Source: Brevundimonas vancanneytii
GTDB taxonomy: Bacteria; Pseudomonadota; Alphaproteobacteria; Caulobacterales; Caulobacteraceae
NCBI GenBank assembly: GCA_945874855.1
Contig: CAMCIP010000107.1
Location: 1 to 7,662 of the forward strand
Length of the DNA stretch: 7,662 nucleotides
Reading direction: 5' to 3'
The translations under genes were made by a program, and so were the position numbers. This document shows, piece by piece, positions 1-6,312 of this stretch. The notes below the pieces were generated by a model. The model was not told the DNA's origin, searched no databases, and worked only from the letters and a program-made list of their open reading frames with translations. Positions within the stretch are counted from its first letter, which is position 1, and every line of letters starts with the position of its first letter.

Positions 1-78
1 CATCAGCTGGTGCGAGACGATCTGGGCGTCGGAGGGGGCCTCCTTGAGCGTGGGCAGGAAGTAGCGCGACAGGCGCAT
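1..78 (-). CDS. proS: Prolyl-tRNA synthetase, N-terminal fragment (gene continues beyond base 1)
   Basis: Only the first 26 codons are visible. They read MRLSRYFLPTLKEAPSDAQI and then VSHQLM, which I recognise as the conserved N-terminus of bacterial class II prolyl-tRNA synthetase, the cytoplasmic enzyme that charges tRNA-Pro with proline. The catalytic core motifs lie outside the window. I chose the ATG at 78 because the protein in related alphaproteobacteria begins at MRLSRYF. An in-frame ATG at 93 would add five residues (MDRRR), and neither start has a convincing Shine-Dalgarno sequence. The gene follows the DUF1467 gene after a short spacer that holds an inverted repeat, and the order mce-DUF1467-proS is typical of this group. 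It may be read through from the upstream operon or have its own promoter in or before the spacer; I could not identify clear -35/-10 boxes. Identity is secure; the exact start is not. Confidence 0.88.
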   Translation of the reverse strand, partial: MRLSRYFLPTLKEAPSDAQIVSHQLM

Positions 79-104
79 GCGGCGTCGATCCATATTGGGT
101 GAGC

Positions 105-140
105 GCCAGCTTTAGCCGCGGCACTGGGGCGAAAGCTAGG
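105..140 (-). repeat. Imperfect inverted repeat (possible RNA hairpin) before proS
   Basis: On the minus strand the left arm (140-128, CCTAGCTTTCGCC) and the right arm (117-105, GGCTAAAGCTGGC) can pair at 11 of 13 positions, counting one G-U wobble. The core is the perfect AGCTTT/AAAGCT pair, and the loop is 10 bases. It fills most of the spacer between the DUF1467 stop and proS and ends 11 bases before the upstream proS ATG candidate at 93. No U-run follows the stem, so a standard intrinsic terminator is unlikely. It could be a processing site, an attenuator-like element, a protein-binding palindrome, or chance. Confidence 0.45.
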
Positions 141-146
141 CCCGCG

Positions 147-404
147 TCACCGCATATCCGGCAGGGGCATCCACCCCGTGACGATCAGAATCATGACCAG
201 CAGCCAGAGCAGGGCCGAGGCCCAGGTGGTGGTGATGAATTTCCGCTTCAGATGCGGCTCGTCCGGCGCGCCCCACTGGGCCCCGTCGGTCGGCGGCGCC
301 TGGTCCTGCCGTGCCATGCCCAACGGCAGGACCGCGAACAGCACCACCCACCAGCAGACGATGTAGATGGCCAGCATGGTGACCGGCCCGATCGGCAGTT
401 CCAT
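147..404 (-). CDS. DUF1467 family small inner-membrane protein
   Basis: This 85-residue protein has two clear hydrophobic segments, about residues 10-29 and 58-78, joined by a polar loop rich in Pro, Asp and Gln. I place it in DUF1467 by its size, the first-helix motif CWWVVLFAVLPLG, the basic cluster K53-R54-K55 just before the second helix, and its position between mce and proS. The family's molecular function is unknown to me. The positive charges in the loop suggest by the positive-inside rule that the loop faces the cytoplasm and both ends the periplasm, which is an inference. The ATG overlaps the mce stop codon as TGATG, so translation is probably coupled. A purine-rich GGGAGGG (414-420, minus strand) about 10 bases upstream may serve as its ribosome binding site. 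No signal peptide or cysteine motif is evident. Confidence 0.85.
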   Translation of the reverse strand: MELPIGPVTMLAIYIVCWWVVLFAVLPLGMARQDQAPPTDGAQWGAPDEPHLKRKFITTTWASALLWLLVMILIVTGWMPLPDMR

Positions 405-829
405 CAGTGTGCGCCCTCCCGTGGCGTCTCCATCAGCTCAACCAGAACGCCGCCCATGTCCCTGGGATGCAGGAACAGGATGGGCGTGCCATGCGCCCCG
501 ATGCGGGGTTCGCCCGTTCCGAGGATGGTCGCGCCCCTGGCGCGCAGGGCGTCACGGGCGGCGAGGATGTCCTCGACCTCGAAACAGACGTGATGCTGAC
601 CGCCCTTGGGATTCTTCGCGAGGAAGCCGTGGATCGGGCTGTCGTCGCCCAGCGGCTCGATCAGTTCGATCTGGCTGTTGATCAAATCAATGAAGCACAC
701 GCGTACGCCCTGGGCCGGCAGATCAAAGGGGGCCTGGGCCCGGGTGGCACCCAGCAGGTCGCGGTACAGGGCAACGCTGGCCTCGATGGAAGGGGTGGCG
801 ACCCCCACGTGGTTCAGACGACCGATCAT
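404..829 (-). CDS. mce: Methylmalonyl-CoA epimerase (VOC/glyoxalase superfamily)
   Basis: This 141-residue protein has the usual length and fold signature of methylmalonyl-CoA epimerase, which interconverts (2S)- and (2R)-methylmalonyl-CoA so that the mutase can make succinyl-CoA from propionyl-CoA. Two VOC modules are visible. The first starts at NHVGVAT (6-12) and the second at HHVCFEV (79-85). Likely metal ligands, by comparison with known epimerases, are His7, Glu55 in IELIEP, His80 and Glu131 in VLVELME. The segments SPIHGFLAKNPKGG, IGAHGTP and FLHPRDMGGV are also characteristic of the family. The ATG overlaps the stop of the SDR gene (TAATG) and has a good GGAG five bases upstream, and the stop overlaps the DUF1467 start. 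All expected residues are present and nothing looks broken. A different VOC enzyme is possible but unlikely given the sequence and the operon position. Confidence 0.93.
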   Translation of the reverse strand: MIGRLNHVGVATPSIEASVALYRDLLGATRAQAPFDLPAQGVRVCFIDLINSQIELIEPLGDDSPIHGFLAKNPKGGQHHVCFEVEDILAARDALRARGATILGTGEPRIGAHGTPILFLHPRDMGGVLVELMETPREGAH

Positions 830-1644
830 TACGACTCCACAGCCTTGGGGGCGACCGCCGATCCGGCGAGCAGGCCACCGTCAAGCGTCAGCTCCGCCCC
901 CGTCATATAGGCCACCTCGTCACTGGCCAGCATGACGCAAAGCGCCGCGACCTCTTCGGGCAGGCCAAAGCGCCGGAGGGGCGTGTCGGAAACCAACGCT
1001 GCCATCCGCGCTTCACGATCCGGCCCATTGCCCAGCATCGGCTCCCACATGGGCGTCAAGATCGCTGCCGGATGAATGGAGTTGCAACGGATCGCCAGGC
1101 CCTGCCCGGCGCAGTGCAGCGCGACGGACCGGGTGTGGTTGCGGACGGCGGCCTTGGACGAGGCATAGGCGGCGGCGGCCGGAATGCCGACCAGCCCCGA
1201 TCGCGACGAGATGTTGATGATCGATCCCGTGCCGGTGGCACGCATCGCCCGGATGGCATGCTTGCACCCCAGGAAGACGCCATCCAGATTGGTTTCGTGC
1301 ACGGCGCGCCAGTCGGCCAGGGACGCATTTTCGGGATCATGCGGCACGAGGCCGTCCTCGAATCCCGTGATCCCCGCATTGTTGACCAGGACGTCGAGCC
1401 GGCCATGGCGCTCGAGCACAAGGCCCATGGTCGCGGCCCAGTCGTCTTCTCGCCGCACATCAAGAACGCCGAAGTCAGCGAGGCCACCAAGGGACCTTGC
1501 GAGGGCAGCGCCGTCGGATCCGGCGAGGTCGGTGAGGAGCGTCGTCGCACCCTCGGCCACGAAGGCCCGTGCGACGGCGGCGCCGATTCCGCGTGCTGCG
1601 CCGGTGACGACGGCTACCTTATCCTTCAACCGCCCGCTGGCCAT
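829..1644 (-). CDS. Classical short-chain dehydrogenase/reductase, probably NAD(H)-dependent, substrate unknown
   Basis: This 271-residue protein is a complete classical SDR with a Rossmann fold. The nucleotide-binding TGAARGIG lies at 14-21, Asp39 ends the second strand (an acidic residue here usually means NAD(H) rather than NADP(H)), and NNAG is at 88-91. The catalytic set is Asn119, Ser147, Tyr160 and Lys164 (in YASSK). A C-terminal TGAELTLDGG motif lies near 247-256. Where many SDRs have Pro-Gly after the sixth strand, this one has IHPAAILTPMW (190-200). The fold and chemistry (alcohol/ketone oxidoreduction) are clear, but the substrate is not; a hydroxyacyl or cyclic alcohol would be a guess. 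The gene abuts the rnj stop with no spacer (TAAATG), has its own GAGG six bases before the ATG, and overlaps the mce start by one base. Related genomes usually show rnj next to mce, so this gene looks like an addition to the block. I saw no obvious compositional break. Confidence 0.9.
   Translation of the reverse strand: MASGRLKDKVAVVTGAARGIGAAVARAFVAEGATTLLTDLAGSDGAALARSLGGLADFGVLDVRREDDWAATMGLVLERHGRLDVLVNNAGITGFEDGLVPHDPENASLADWRAVHETNLDGVFLGCKHAIRAMRATGTGSIINISSRSGLVGIPAAAAYASSKAAVRNHTRSVALHCAGQGLAIRCNSIHPAAILTPMWEPMLGNGPDREARMAALVSDTPLRRFGLPEEVAALCVMLASDEVAYMTGAELTLDGGLLAGSAVAPKAVES
835..838 (-). promoter_or_regulatory. Shine-Dalgarno sequence of mce
   Basis: GGAG on the minus strand lies five bases before the mce ATG (GGAGTCGTAATG) and inside the last codons of the SDR gene. 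It is one of the clearest ribosome binding sites in the window and supports the start at 829. It overlaps a GAGTC sequence, which fits the GANTC pattern methylated by CcrM in many alphaproteobacteria; any regulatory meaning is speculative. Confidence 0.6.
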
Positions 1645-3318
1645 TTACAGCCTCAGAACGATCGTCTCGACGATGGGGCGGCGGTCCCAGATACCCTGGC
1701 TGGCCTTCTTCAGCACACGCGCCACGGCCTGTTCGATGACCATTTCGTCCTCCAGCGCCTCGCCCTTCAGCTTGCGGACGGCGCTCTCGACGCGCTCGGC
1801 CAGGTCGTCGAGGATGTCGCCCAGCGGCTTGTCCTCGTCGCCGGGCAGGCCGAGCCCGCGGACGTCGATGTCGCTGACGATCTTGCCGCGCTTGTCGAGG
1901 GCGAAGCTGACGATCAACACGCCGTTGGAGGCGGCGTGGCGGCGCTCGCGCAGGGCCTCGCCCGCCTCCTCCACCAGCATGCCGCCGTCGACGAACAGCC
2001 GGCCGGAGGGCACCTCGTCGATGATGGTCGCCGGCCCGGGGGCGAGGCGGACCATGTCGCCGTTGCGGGGCGTCACCGTCTCGGGGACCTGCATGTCCGT
2101 AGCCAGCAGGGCATGTTCGGCAATGTGGCGGCGCATACCGTGGGTCGGCACGGCGATCCGCGGCCGCACCCACTGGTACATCTGCTTCAGCTCATCGCGG
2201 CAGGGGTGGCCGGAGACGTGGATGCCCGGATGGTCCTTCTCGGTGTAGAGGCGCACGCCCCGCTCGGCCATGGCGTCCTGCAGCCGGCCGATGGCCAGCT
2301 CATTGCCCGGAATGACCCTGGACGAGAAGATGCAGTGGTCGCCGCGACCCAGCTTGATGAAGGGGTGCGAGCCCTCGGCCACGCGCGAGAGGGCAGCCCG
2401 GCTTTCGCCCTGGCTGCCTGTGCACAGGTACAACAGTTGATCGGCCGGCCAGACCTTCGCCTCCTCCTCGGACAGGAAGGGCTTGATGTCGGACAGCATG
2501 CCGACCGACCTGGCCGCGGCCGTGATGCGATGCATCGAGCGGCCGGCCAGGGCGACGCGCCGACCGGCCTTCTCCGCCGCGTGGATGACGCTGTCCATGC
2601 GCGCCACATTGGACGCGAAACAGCCGACGGCGACCCGCCCGGTCAAGCCCGAGATCAGTTCGGCCAGCGCCTCGCGGACGTCGCCTTCGGACCCCGCAAC
2701 ACCGTCGACGAAGACATTGGTGGAATCGCAGACCATGGCGAGGACGCCCTCGTTGCCGAGGCGTTTGATCGTGTCGATGTCCGTCCGCTCGCCGACGACC
2801 GGGTCGTTGTCCAGCTTCCAGTCGCCGGTGTGCAGGACCGTACCCAACGGCGTCTTGATGGCCAGGCCATTGGGCTCGGCGATCGAATGGGTGATGGTCA
2901 CCATCTCAACGTGGAACGGGCCCAGGTCGATGGTCCCGCCCAGCGGCACCTCATGCAGGGCCACGCGATCCAGAATACCGGCGTCGCGCAGCTTCTCCCG
3001 GATCAGGAAGGCGGTGAAGGGCGTGGCGTAAAGCGGGGCCTTCAGGCGCGGCCACAGCCAGCCGAGGGCCCCGATGTGGTCCTCATGCGCATGGGTCAGG
3101 ACGATGCCCAGAATGCGCTCGCCTTCGAGGAAGGACGGGTCCGGCACGATGACGTCCACCCCGGGGGTCGACGGGTCGCCAAAGGTGACGCCGACGTCGA
3201 CCACGATCCACTGGCGGTCGTCGGCCGGGCCGAAGCCGTAGGCGTTCAGGTTCATGCCGATCTCGTTGGACCCGCCCAGTGGCAGGAAGACGAGTTCGTT
3301 CTCTGTGGTTTTGCTCAT
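1645..3318 (-). CDS. rnj: Ribonuclease J (metallo-beta-lactamase/beta-CASP ribonuclease)
   Basis: This 557-residue protein matches RNase J in length and domain order. RNase J is a cytoplasmic 5'-3' exonuclease and endonuclease that matures rRNA and degrades mRNA. The N-terminal metallo-beta-lactamase part carries PLGGSNEIGMN (13-23), the zinc-binding HAHEDH (76-81), His144 in THS, and HTGDWKLD (163-170, with metal ligand Asp166). The beta-CASP part follows, with CDSTN (197-201), TGSQGE (300-305) and the SGH motif HVSGH (367-371). The chain then returns to the beta-lactamase fold at PTHGM (391-395), where His393 is the last metal ligand. Residues from about 455 to the end form the small C-terminal domain. 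The ATG overlaps the coaX stop as ATGA, and there is no strong Shine-Dalgarno, so coupling is likely. The Met in PTHGM replaces the Glu common in the family but is not a catalytic position. The gene appears intact. Confidence 0.95.
   Translation of the reverse strand: MSKTTENELVFLPLGGSNEIGMNLNAYGFGPADDRQWIVVDVGVTFGDPSTPGVDVIVPDPSFLEGERILGIVLTHAHEDHIGALGWLWPRLKAPLYATPFTAFLIREKLRDAGILDRVALHEVPLGGTIDLGPFHVEMVTITHSIAEPNGLAIKTPLGTVLHTGDWKLDNDPVVGERTDIDTIKRLGNEGVLAMVCDSTNVFVDGVAGSEGDVREALAELISGLTGRVAVGCFASNVARMDSVIHAAEKAGRRVALAGRSMHRITAAARSVGMLSDIKPFLSEEEAKVWPADQLLYLCTGSQGESRAALSRVAEGSHPFIKLGRGDHCIFSSRVIPGNELAIGRLQDAMAERGVRLYTEKDHPGIHVSGHPCRDELKQMYQWVRPRIAVPTHGMRRHIAEHALLATDMQVPETVTPRNGDMVRLAPGPATIIDEVPSGRLFVDGGMLVEEAGEALRERRHAASNGVLIVSFALDKRGKIVSDIDVRGLGLPGDEDKPLGDILDDLAERVESAVRKLKGEALEDEMVIEQAVARVLKKASQGIWDRRPIVETIVLRL
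1651..1654 (-). promoter_or_regulatory. Shine-Dalgarno sequence of the SDR gene
   Basis: GAGG on the minus strand sits six bases before the SDR ATG and within the final codons of rnj. It supports the start at 1644 and shows that the SDR gene can recruit ribosomes itself, despite abutting the rnj stop codon. Confidence 0.55.
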
Positions 3319-4091
3319 GCGCCCATATGGGTGTTGCGACGCCGGATTTCGAGCAGGCCGCGCAGGGTGAGATCAGGATCGAAATGATCGATGGCGGTCG
3401 TGGCCCCTTCGAACAGGCTGGCCACGCCTCCGGTGCCGATGACGGTCATGGGTGCCCCCCACTCTGCCTTGATGCGTGAGACCAGCCCTTCGATCAGGGC
3501 GACATAGCCCCAGAAGACGCCGGACTGCATGTTCGACACCGTGTCCTTGCCGATCACCCGTTCGGGCTTCTGGATGGCGATGCGGGGCAGCATGGCGGCC
3601 GCCTCGTGCAGGGCCTGCAGGCTGAGGTTGATGCCGGGCGAGATGACGCCGCCCTCAAAGGCGCCGTCGGCGGCCACGACGTCGAAGGTCGTGGCGGTGC
3701 CGCTGTCGATCACGATCAGGTCGCCAGGATACCTCAGGTGGGCACCCACGGCATTGACCAGCCGGTCCGCGCCAGCCTCGGACGGCTTCAGGATGCGCAC
3801 GGGGATGCCCAGATCGACGTTCTCGCCGATCACCATGGGCTCGACCGAGAGATAGCGCCGCGCGAGGTTTCGCAGGTTGAACAGCGACTGCGGCACGACA
3901 CTGGAGATCATGCAGGCATCAAGCCGGCCGAGGTCCAGGCCACGCATGGACAGAAGCTGGGCCAGCCAGACGGCATATTCGTCGGCGGTGCGCGTGCTTT
4001 CCGTCGCCGTGCGCCACTGGGCGATCCAGTCTGCGCCGTCGTGAACAGCGAACAGGGTGTTTGTGTTGCCTTGCTCGATCGCCAGGAGCAT
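3315..4091 (-). CDS. coaX: Type III pantothenate kinase
   Basis: This 258-residue protein is a type III pantothenate kinase, which phosphorylates pantothenate with ATP in the first step of coenzyme A synthesis in the cytoplasm. It belongs to the ASKHA fold. Visible signatures are the phosphate-binding loop IEQGNTN (5-11), SSVVPQ (63-68), GADR (107-110, with the probable catalytic base Asp109), IDSGTATTFD (128-137), GGVISPGI (146-153) and GTGGVASLF near the C-terminus. The first loop has Glu6 where many family members have Asp. The open frame runs upstream to 4481, but that extension is arginine- and proline-rich, antisense-like sequence lying over birA. The start at MLLAIEQGNT fits the family, gives the usual length, and overlaps the birA stop as TGATG. 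A GGAAGGG stretch roughly 10 bases upstream may help initiation. The stop overlaps the rnj start by four bases. Confidence 0.94.
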   Translation of the reverse strand: MLLAIEQGNTNTLFAVHDGADWIAQWRTATESTRTADEYAVWLAQLLSMRGLDLGRLDACMISSVVPQSLFNLRNLARRYLSVEPMVIGENVDLGIPVRILKPSEAGADRLVNAVGAHLRYPGDLIVIDSGTATTFDVVAADGAFEGGVISPGINLSLQALHEAAAMLPRIAIQKPERVIGKDTVSNMQSGVFWGYVALIEGLVSRIKAEWGAPMTVIGTGGVASLFEGATTAIDHFDPDLTLRGLLEIRRRNTHMGA

Positions 4092-4861
4092 CAGGCGTGC
4101 CCTTCCGTGTTCAAGGGGCCGAAGGCCACGTCGCCGGCGGATATCAGCCGCAGCGACCCGTCGGGCAAGCGCAATCGCAAAGCCCCGTCGTCGGCTAGCC
4201 CCTCGGCCACGCCCTCGACGGTCTCGTGCGCCAGGCGGGCGACGGCCGGGCCGCCGAGGCCCTGGGCCCGAGTCGTCCAGGCGTCGCGGAGTGCGGCGAA
4301 ACCCAGCTGGTCCCAGCGGTCCTGCCAGGCCGAGAAGGTCTGGATCAGCAGGTCCAGCGCGACGTCGGGATCGGGCGCGCGCGCCAGGTCGGACCGGAGA
4401 TGACGCGCGACCGCGGTGGCCGGGCGCTCCACATCCTCTGGTGCCTGGACCAGGTTGACGCCAATGCCGACCGCCAGCCACAGGCCGCCCGGCGCCTGGA
4501 CTCCGGATTCGACCAGAATACCCGAGGCCTTGTGCCCCGCCAGCAGCACGTCATTGGGCCATTTGATCCGCACGAGGGCCGGATCGACGAAGGCGGAGAT
4601 CAGCTCATGCACCGCCAGGGCCGCGACGAAGGTGGAGTGGGCGGCCTCAGCGGGCGGGCGGGCGGTATGGGTCAGCAGGGTGGCGGCCAGATTGCCCGGT
4701 TCGCTGGACCAGGCCCGCCCGCGGCGACCGCGACCGGCGGTCTGACGACGCGCCGTGATCCAGAGAGGGCCTGACGCCCCGGCCTCGGCTCTGCGCCGCG
4801 CCTCGGCATTGGTGGAGTCGACGACGTCCAGCCGGACGACCTCGACAGCTCTGCCCGTCAT
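4091..4861 (-). CDS. birA: Biotin--[acetyl-CoA-carboxylase] ligase (monofunctional BirA)
   Basis: This 256-residue enzyme activates biotin with ATP and attaches it to the carrier lysine of biotin-dependent carboxylases such as acetyl-CoA and propionyl-CoA carboxylase. The catalytic domain shows DSTNAEA (15-21), the biotinyl-adenylate loop TAGRGRRGRAW (41-51), KWPNDVLL (100-107) and KASGILVES (111-119). The residues from about 210 onwards form a small SH3-like C-terminal domain. There is no N-terminal winged-helix domain, so this is a ligase only and not the biotin-operon repressor found in enterobacteria. The ATG overlaps the nuoN stop as ATGA, and the last base of the stop is shared with the coaX ATG. 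An upstream extension in the same frame to 5029 lies entirely over nuoN and is not family-like. No clear Shine-Dalgarno precedes the chosen start, consistent with coupled translation. Confidence 0.93.
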   Translation of the reverse strand: MTGRAVEVVRLDVVDSTNAEARRRAEAGASGPLWITARRQTAGRGRRGRAWSSEPGNLAATLLTHTARPPAEAAHSTFVAALAVHELISAFVDPALVRIKWPNDVLLAGHKASGILVESGVQAPGGLWLAVGIGVNLVQAPEDVERPATAVARHLRSDLARAPDPDVALDLLIQTFSAWQDRWDQLGFAALRDAWTTRAQGLGGPAVARLAHETVEGVAEGLADDGALRLRLPDGSLRLISAGDVAFGPLNTEGHA

Positions 4862-6306
4862 CCGGTCGTGCCGAAGCCCCCGGCGGCTATCCGGGTCAAG
4901 GGCTCGAGCCAGGTCAGACCGATGATCACCAGGGGGAAGGCGAAGGCGGCCGACGCGAGGGCGATGGTGCGCGCTTCCATTGGCGCGGGATCGGCCTCGA
5001 CCGCTCCTTCCAGGGGAGGATCGAACCACATCAGCTTGATGATGCGCAGATAGTAGAAGGCAGCCACAACCGAGGCGACCAGACCCGCGGCCGCCACCTG
5101 CCAGTAGCCTGCCTCAGCCGCCGCGCCGAAGACATAGTATTTGCCCCAGAAACCCGAGAAGGGCGGCATGCCGAGAACCGAAAGGCAGAGGACCGTCAGG
5201 GCGATGGCCGTCAGCGGCTTGTCGCGCTTCAGCCCCGCCAGGTCGGCGATGGTGCGGATCGGCCGGCCGCCGCGGGACAGGGACAGCAGGATGGCGAAGA
5301 AGCCAAACTGGTCGATGACGTACAGCGTCATGAACATCAGCATGGCCTGGACGCCCGCCTCGGTGCCCGCGGTGATGCCCAGCAGGGCGTAGCCAATGTT
5401 TGCGATCGAGGAATAGGCCAGCAGGCGCTGCAGGTTCTGCTGCGCCAGGCCGCCGAAGGCCCCGACGGCAAAGGACATCAGCGAGATCAGCACCAGGACC
5501 TGGGCCCACTGGTCATGGATGCCGCCGAAGCCCTCATCGAGGGCGCGGGCGATCAGGACCATGGCCGCCAGCTTGGGCGCGGTGGCGAACAGGGCCACAA
5601 CCGGCGTCGGCGCGCCCTCATAGACGTCCGGGGTCCACATGTGGAAAGGCGCAGCGGAGACCTTGAAGGCGAGGCCGCAAATCAGGAAGACGAGGCCGAA
5701 GATCAGGCCCGGACCGGGGTCGGCGGAGGCCACGGCCGCTATGTCCTCGAACCGCATGGAGCCGGTGAAGCCGTAGACCAGGCTGGCCCCGTAGAGCAGA
5801 AGGCCCGACGACAGGGCCCCGAGGACGAAGTACTTCAGCCCCGCCTCCGACGCCTTCAGGTCGTCGCGGTGGAAGGCGGCCAGGACATAGAGTGCCAGCG
5901 AATGCAGCTCGATGCCGACGTAGAGGCTGATCAGATCGCCGGACGAGGCCATCATCCCCATGCCGACCGAGGCCAGCACGATCAGGATCGGGAATTCGAA
6001 CCGGGCGATGCGGGTCCGTTGCATCCAGCCCCCGCCCAGCACGACGGCCACGGCCGAGGCCAGGTAGATGGCCACCTTGGCATAGACGGCCAGGGAGTCG
6101 GAGACATAGGCCCCGTTGAAGGCCTGTCCCAGCGGCGCATGGGCCGCCACGGCCGCCGCCCCGATCAGCAGGGCGACGGACAGGATGGAGATCAGCCGCG
6201 CCGACCTGTCGCCAATGAAGGCGCCCAGCAGCAGCAGGGCCATGCCGCCGACGGCCAGGGTCAGTTCGGAGGCGGCGATGTTGAGGGCAGAAAGCAGGTC
6301 GGTCAT
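4858..6306 (-). CDS. nuoN: NADH-quinone oxidoreductase subunit N
   Basis: This 482-residue, highly hydrophobic protein is the NuoN (ND2) subunit of complex I, one of the antiporter-like membrane subunits that carry protons across the inner membrane as NADH is oxidised by quinone. About 14 membrane segments are expected and the hydrophobic pattern agrees. Functional residues line up with those known in E. coli: Glu133 in GIELHSLALY, Lys158 in GLKYF, Lys215 in GLAFKVSAAPFHMW, Lys245 in TAPKLA and Lys389 in SGFWGKYYVF. The motif WTPDVYEGAPTPV (224-236) is diagnostic. Asp332 in YVIDQFG is an unusual charge in a membrane segment. The ATG follows the nuoM stop after six bases and no strong Shine-Dalgarno is seen; a GGGGG further upstream is the only candidate. 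The stop overlaps the birA start by four bases. The gene is complete and intact. Confidence 0.96.
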   Translation of the reverse strand: MTDLLSALNIAASELTLAVGGMALLLLGAFIGDRSARLISILSVALLIGAAAVAAHAPLGQAFNGAYVSDSLAVYAKVAIYLASAVAVVLGGGWMQRTRIARFEFPILIVLASVGMGMMASSGDLISLYVGIELHSLALYVLAAFHRDDLKASEAGLKYFVLGALSSGLLLYGASLVYGFTGSMRFEDIAAVASADPGPGLIFGLVFLICGLAFKVSAAPFHMWTPDVYEGAPTPVVALFATAPKLAAMVLIARALDEGFGGIHDQWAQVLVLISLMSFAVGAFGGLAQQNLQRLLAYSSIANIGYALLGITAGTEAGVQAMLMFMTLYVIDQFGFFAILLSLSRGGRPIRTIADLAGLKRDKPLTAIALTVLCLSVLGMPPFSGFWGKYYVFGAAAEAGYWQVAAAGLVASVVAAFYYLRIIKLMWFDPPLEGAVEADPAPMEARTIALASAAFAFPLVIIGLTWLEPLTRIAAGGFGTTG

Positions 6307-6312
6307 GAGAGG

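Noticed and set aside
99..593. Plus-strand open frame over the DUF1467 gene and mce
   Set aside because: Its translation is a compositionally biased Arg/Pro/Gln-rich chain with no domain, and both minus-strand genes beneath it are recognisable families with coupled starts.
834..838. GANTC methylation site overlapping the mce Shine-Dalgarno as a cell-cycle control point
   Set aside because: Several GANTC sites are scattered inside coding sequence in this window, and this one lies within a gene rather than a promoter. Nothing supports a regulatory role.
1072..3387. Very long open frame on the plus strand (771 codons) opposite rnj and the SDR gene
   Set aside because: Its translation is low-complexity, rich in Gly, Asp, Arg, Gln and His, with no recognisable domain. 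It is what the complement of GC-biased codons gives when the opposite strand carries a strongly conserved RNase J and SDR.
4092..4481. N-terminal extension of the coaX frame
   Set aside because: The added 130 residues are Arg/Pro/Gly-rich and lie entirely over the conserved birA sequence. CoaX has its normal start and length from 4091.
4862..5029. N-terminal extension of the birA frame, a possible extra domain
   Set aside because: It lies wholly over the conserved 3' end of nuoN, does not resemble a winged helix, and the ATGA junction at 4858-4861 gives a standard ligase length.
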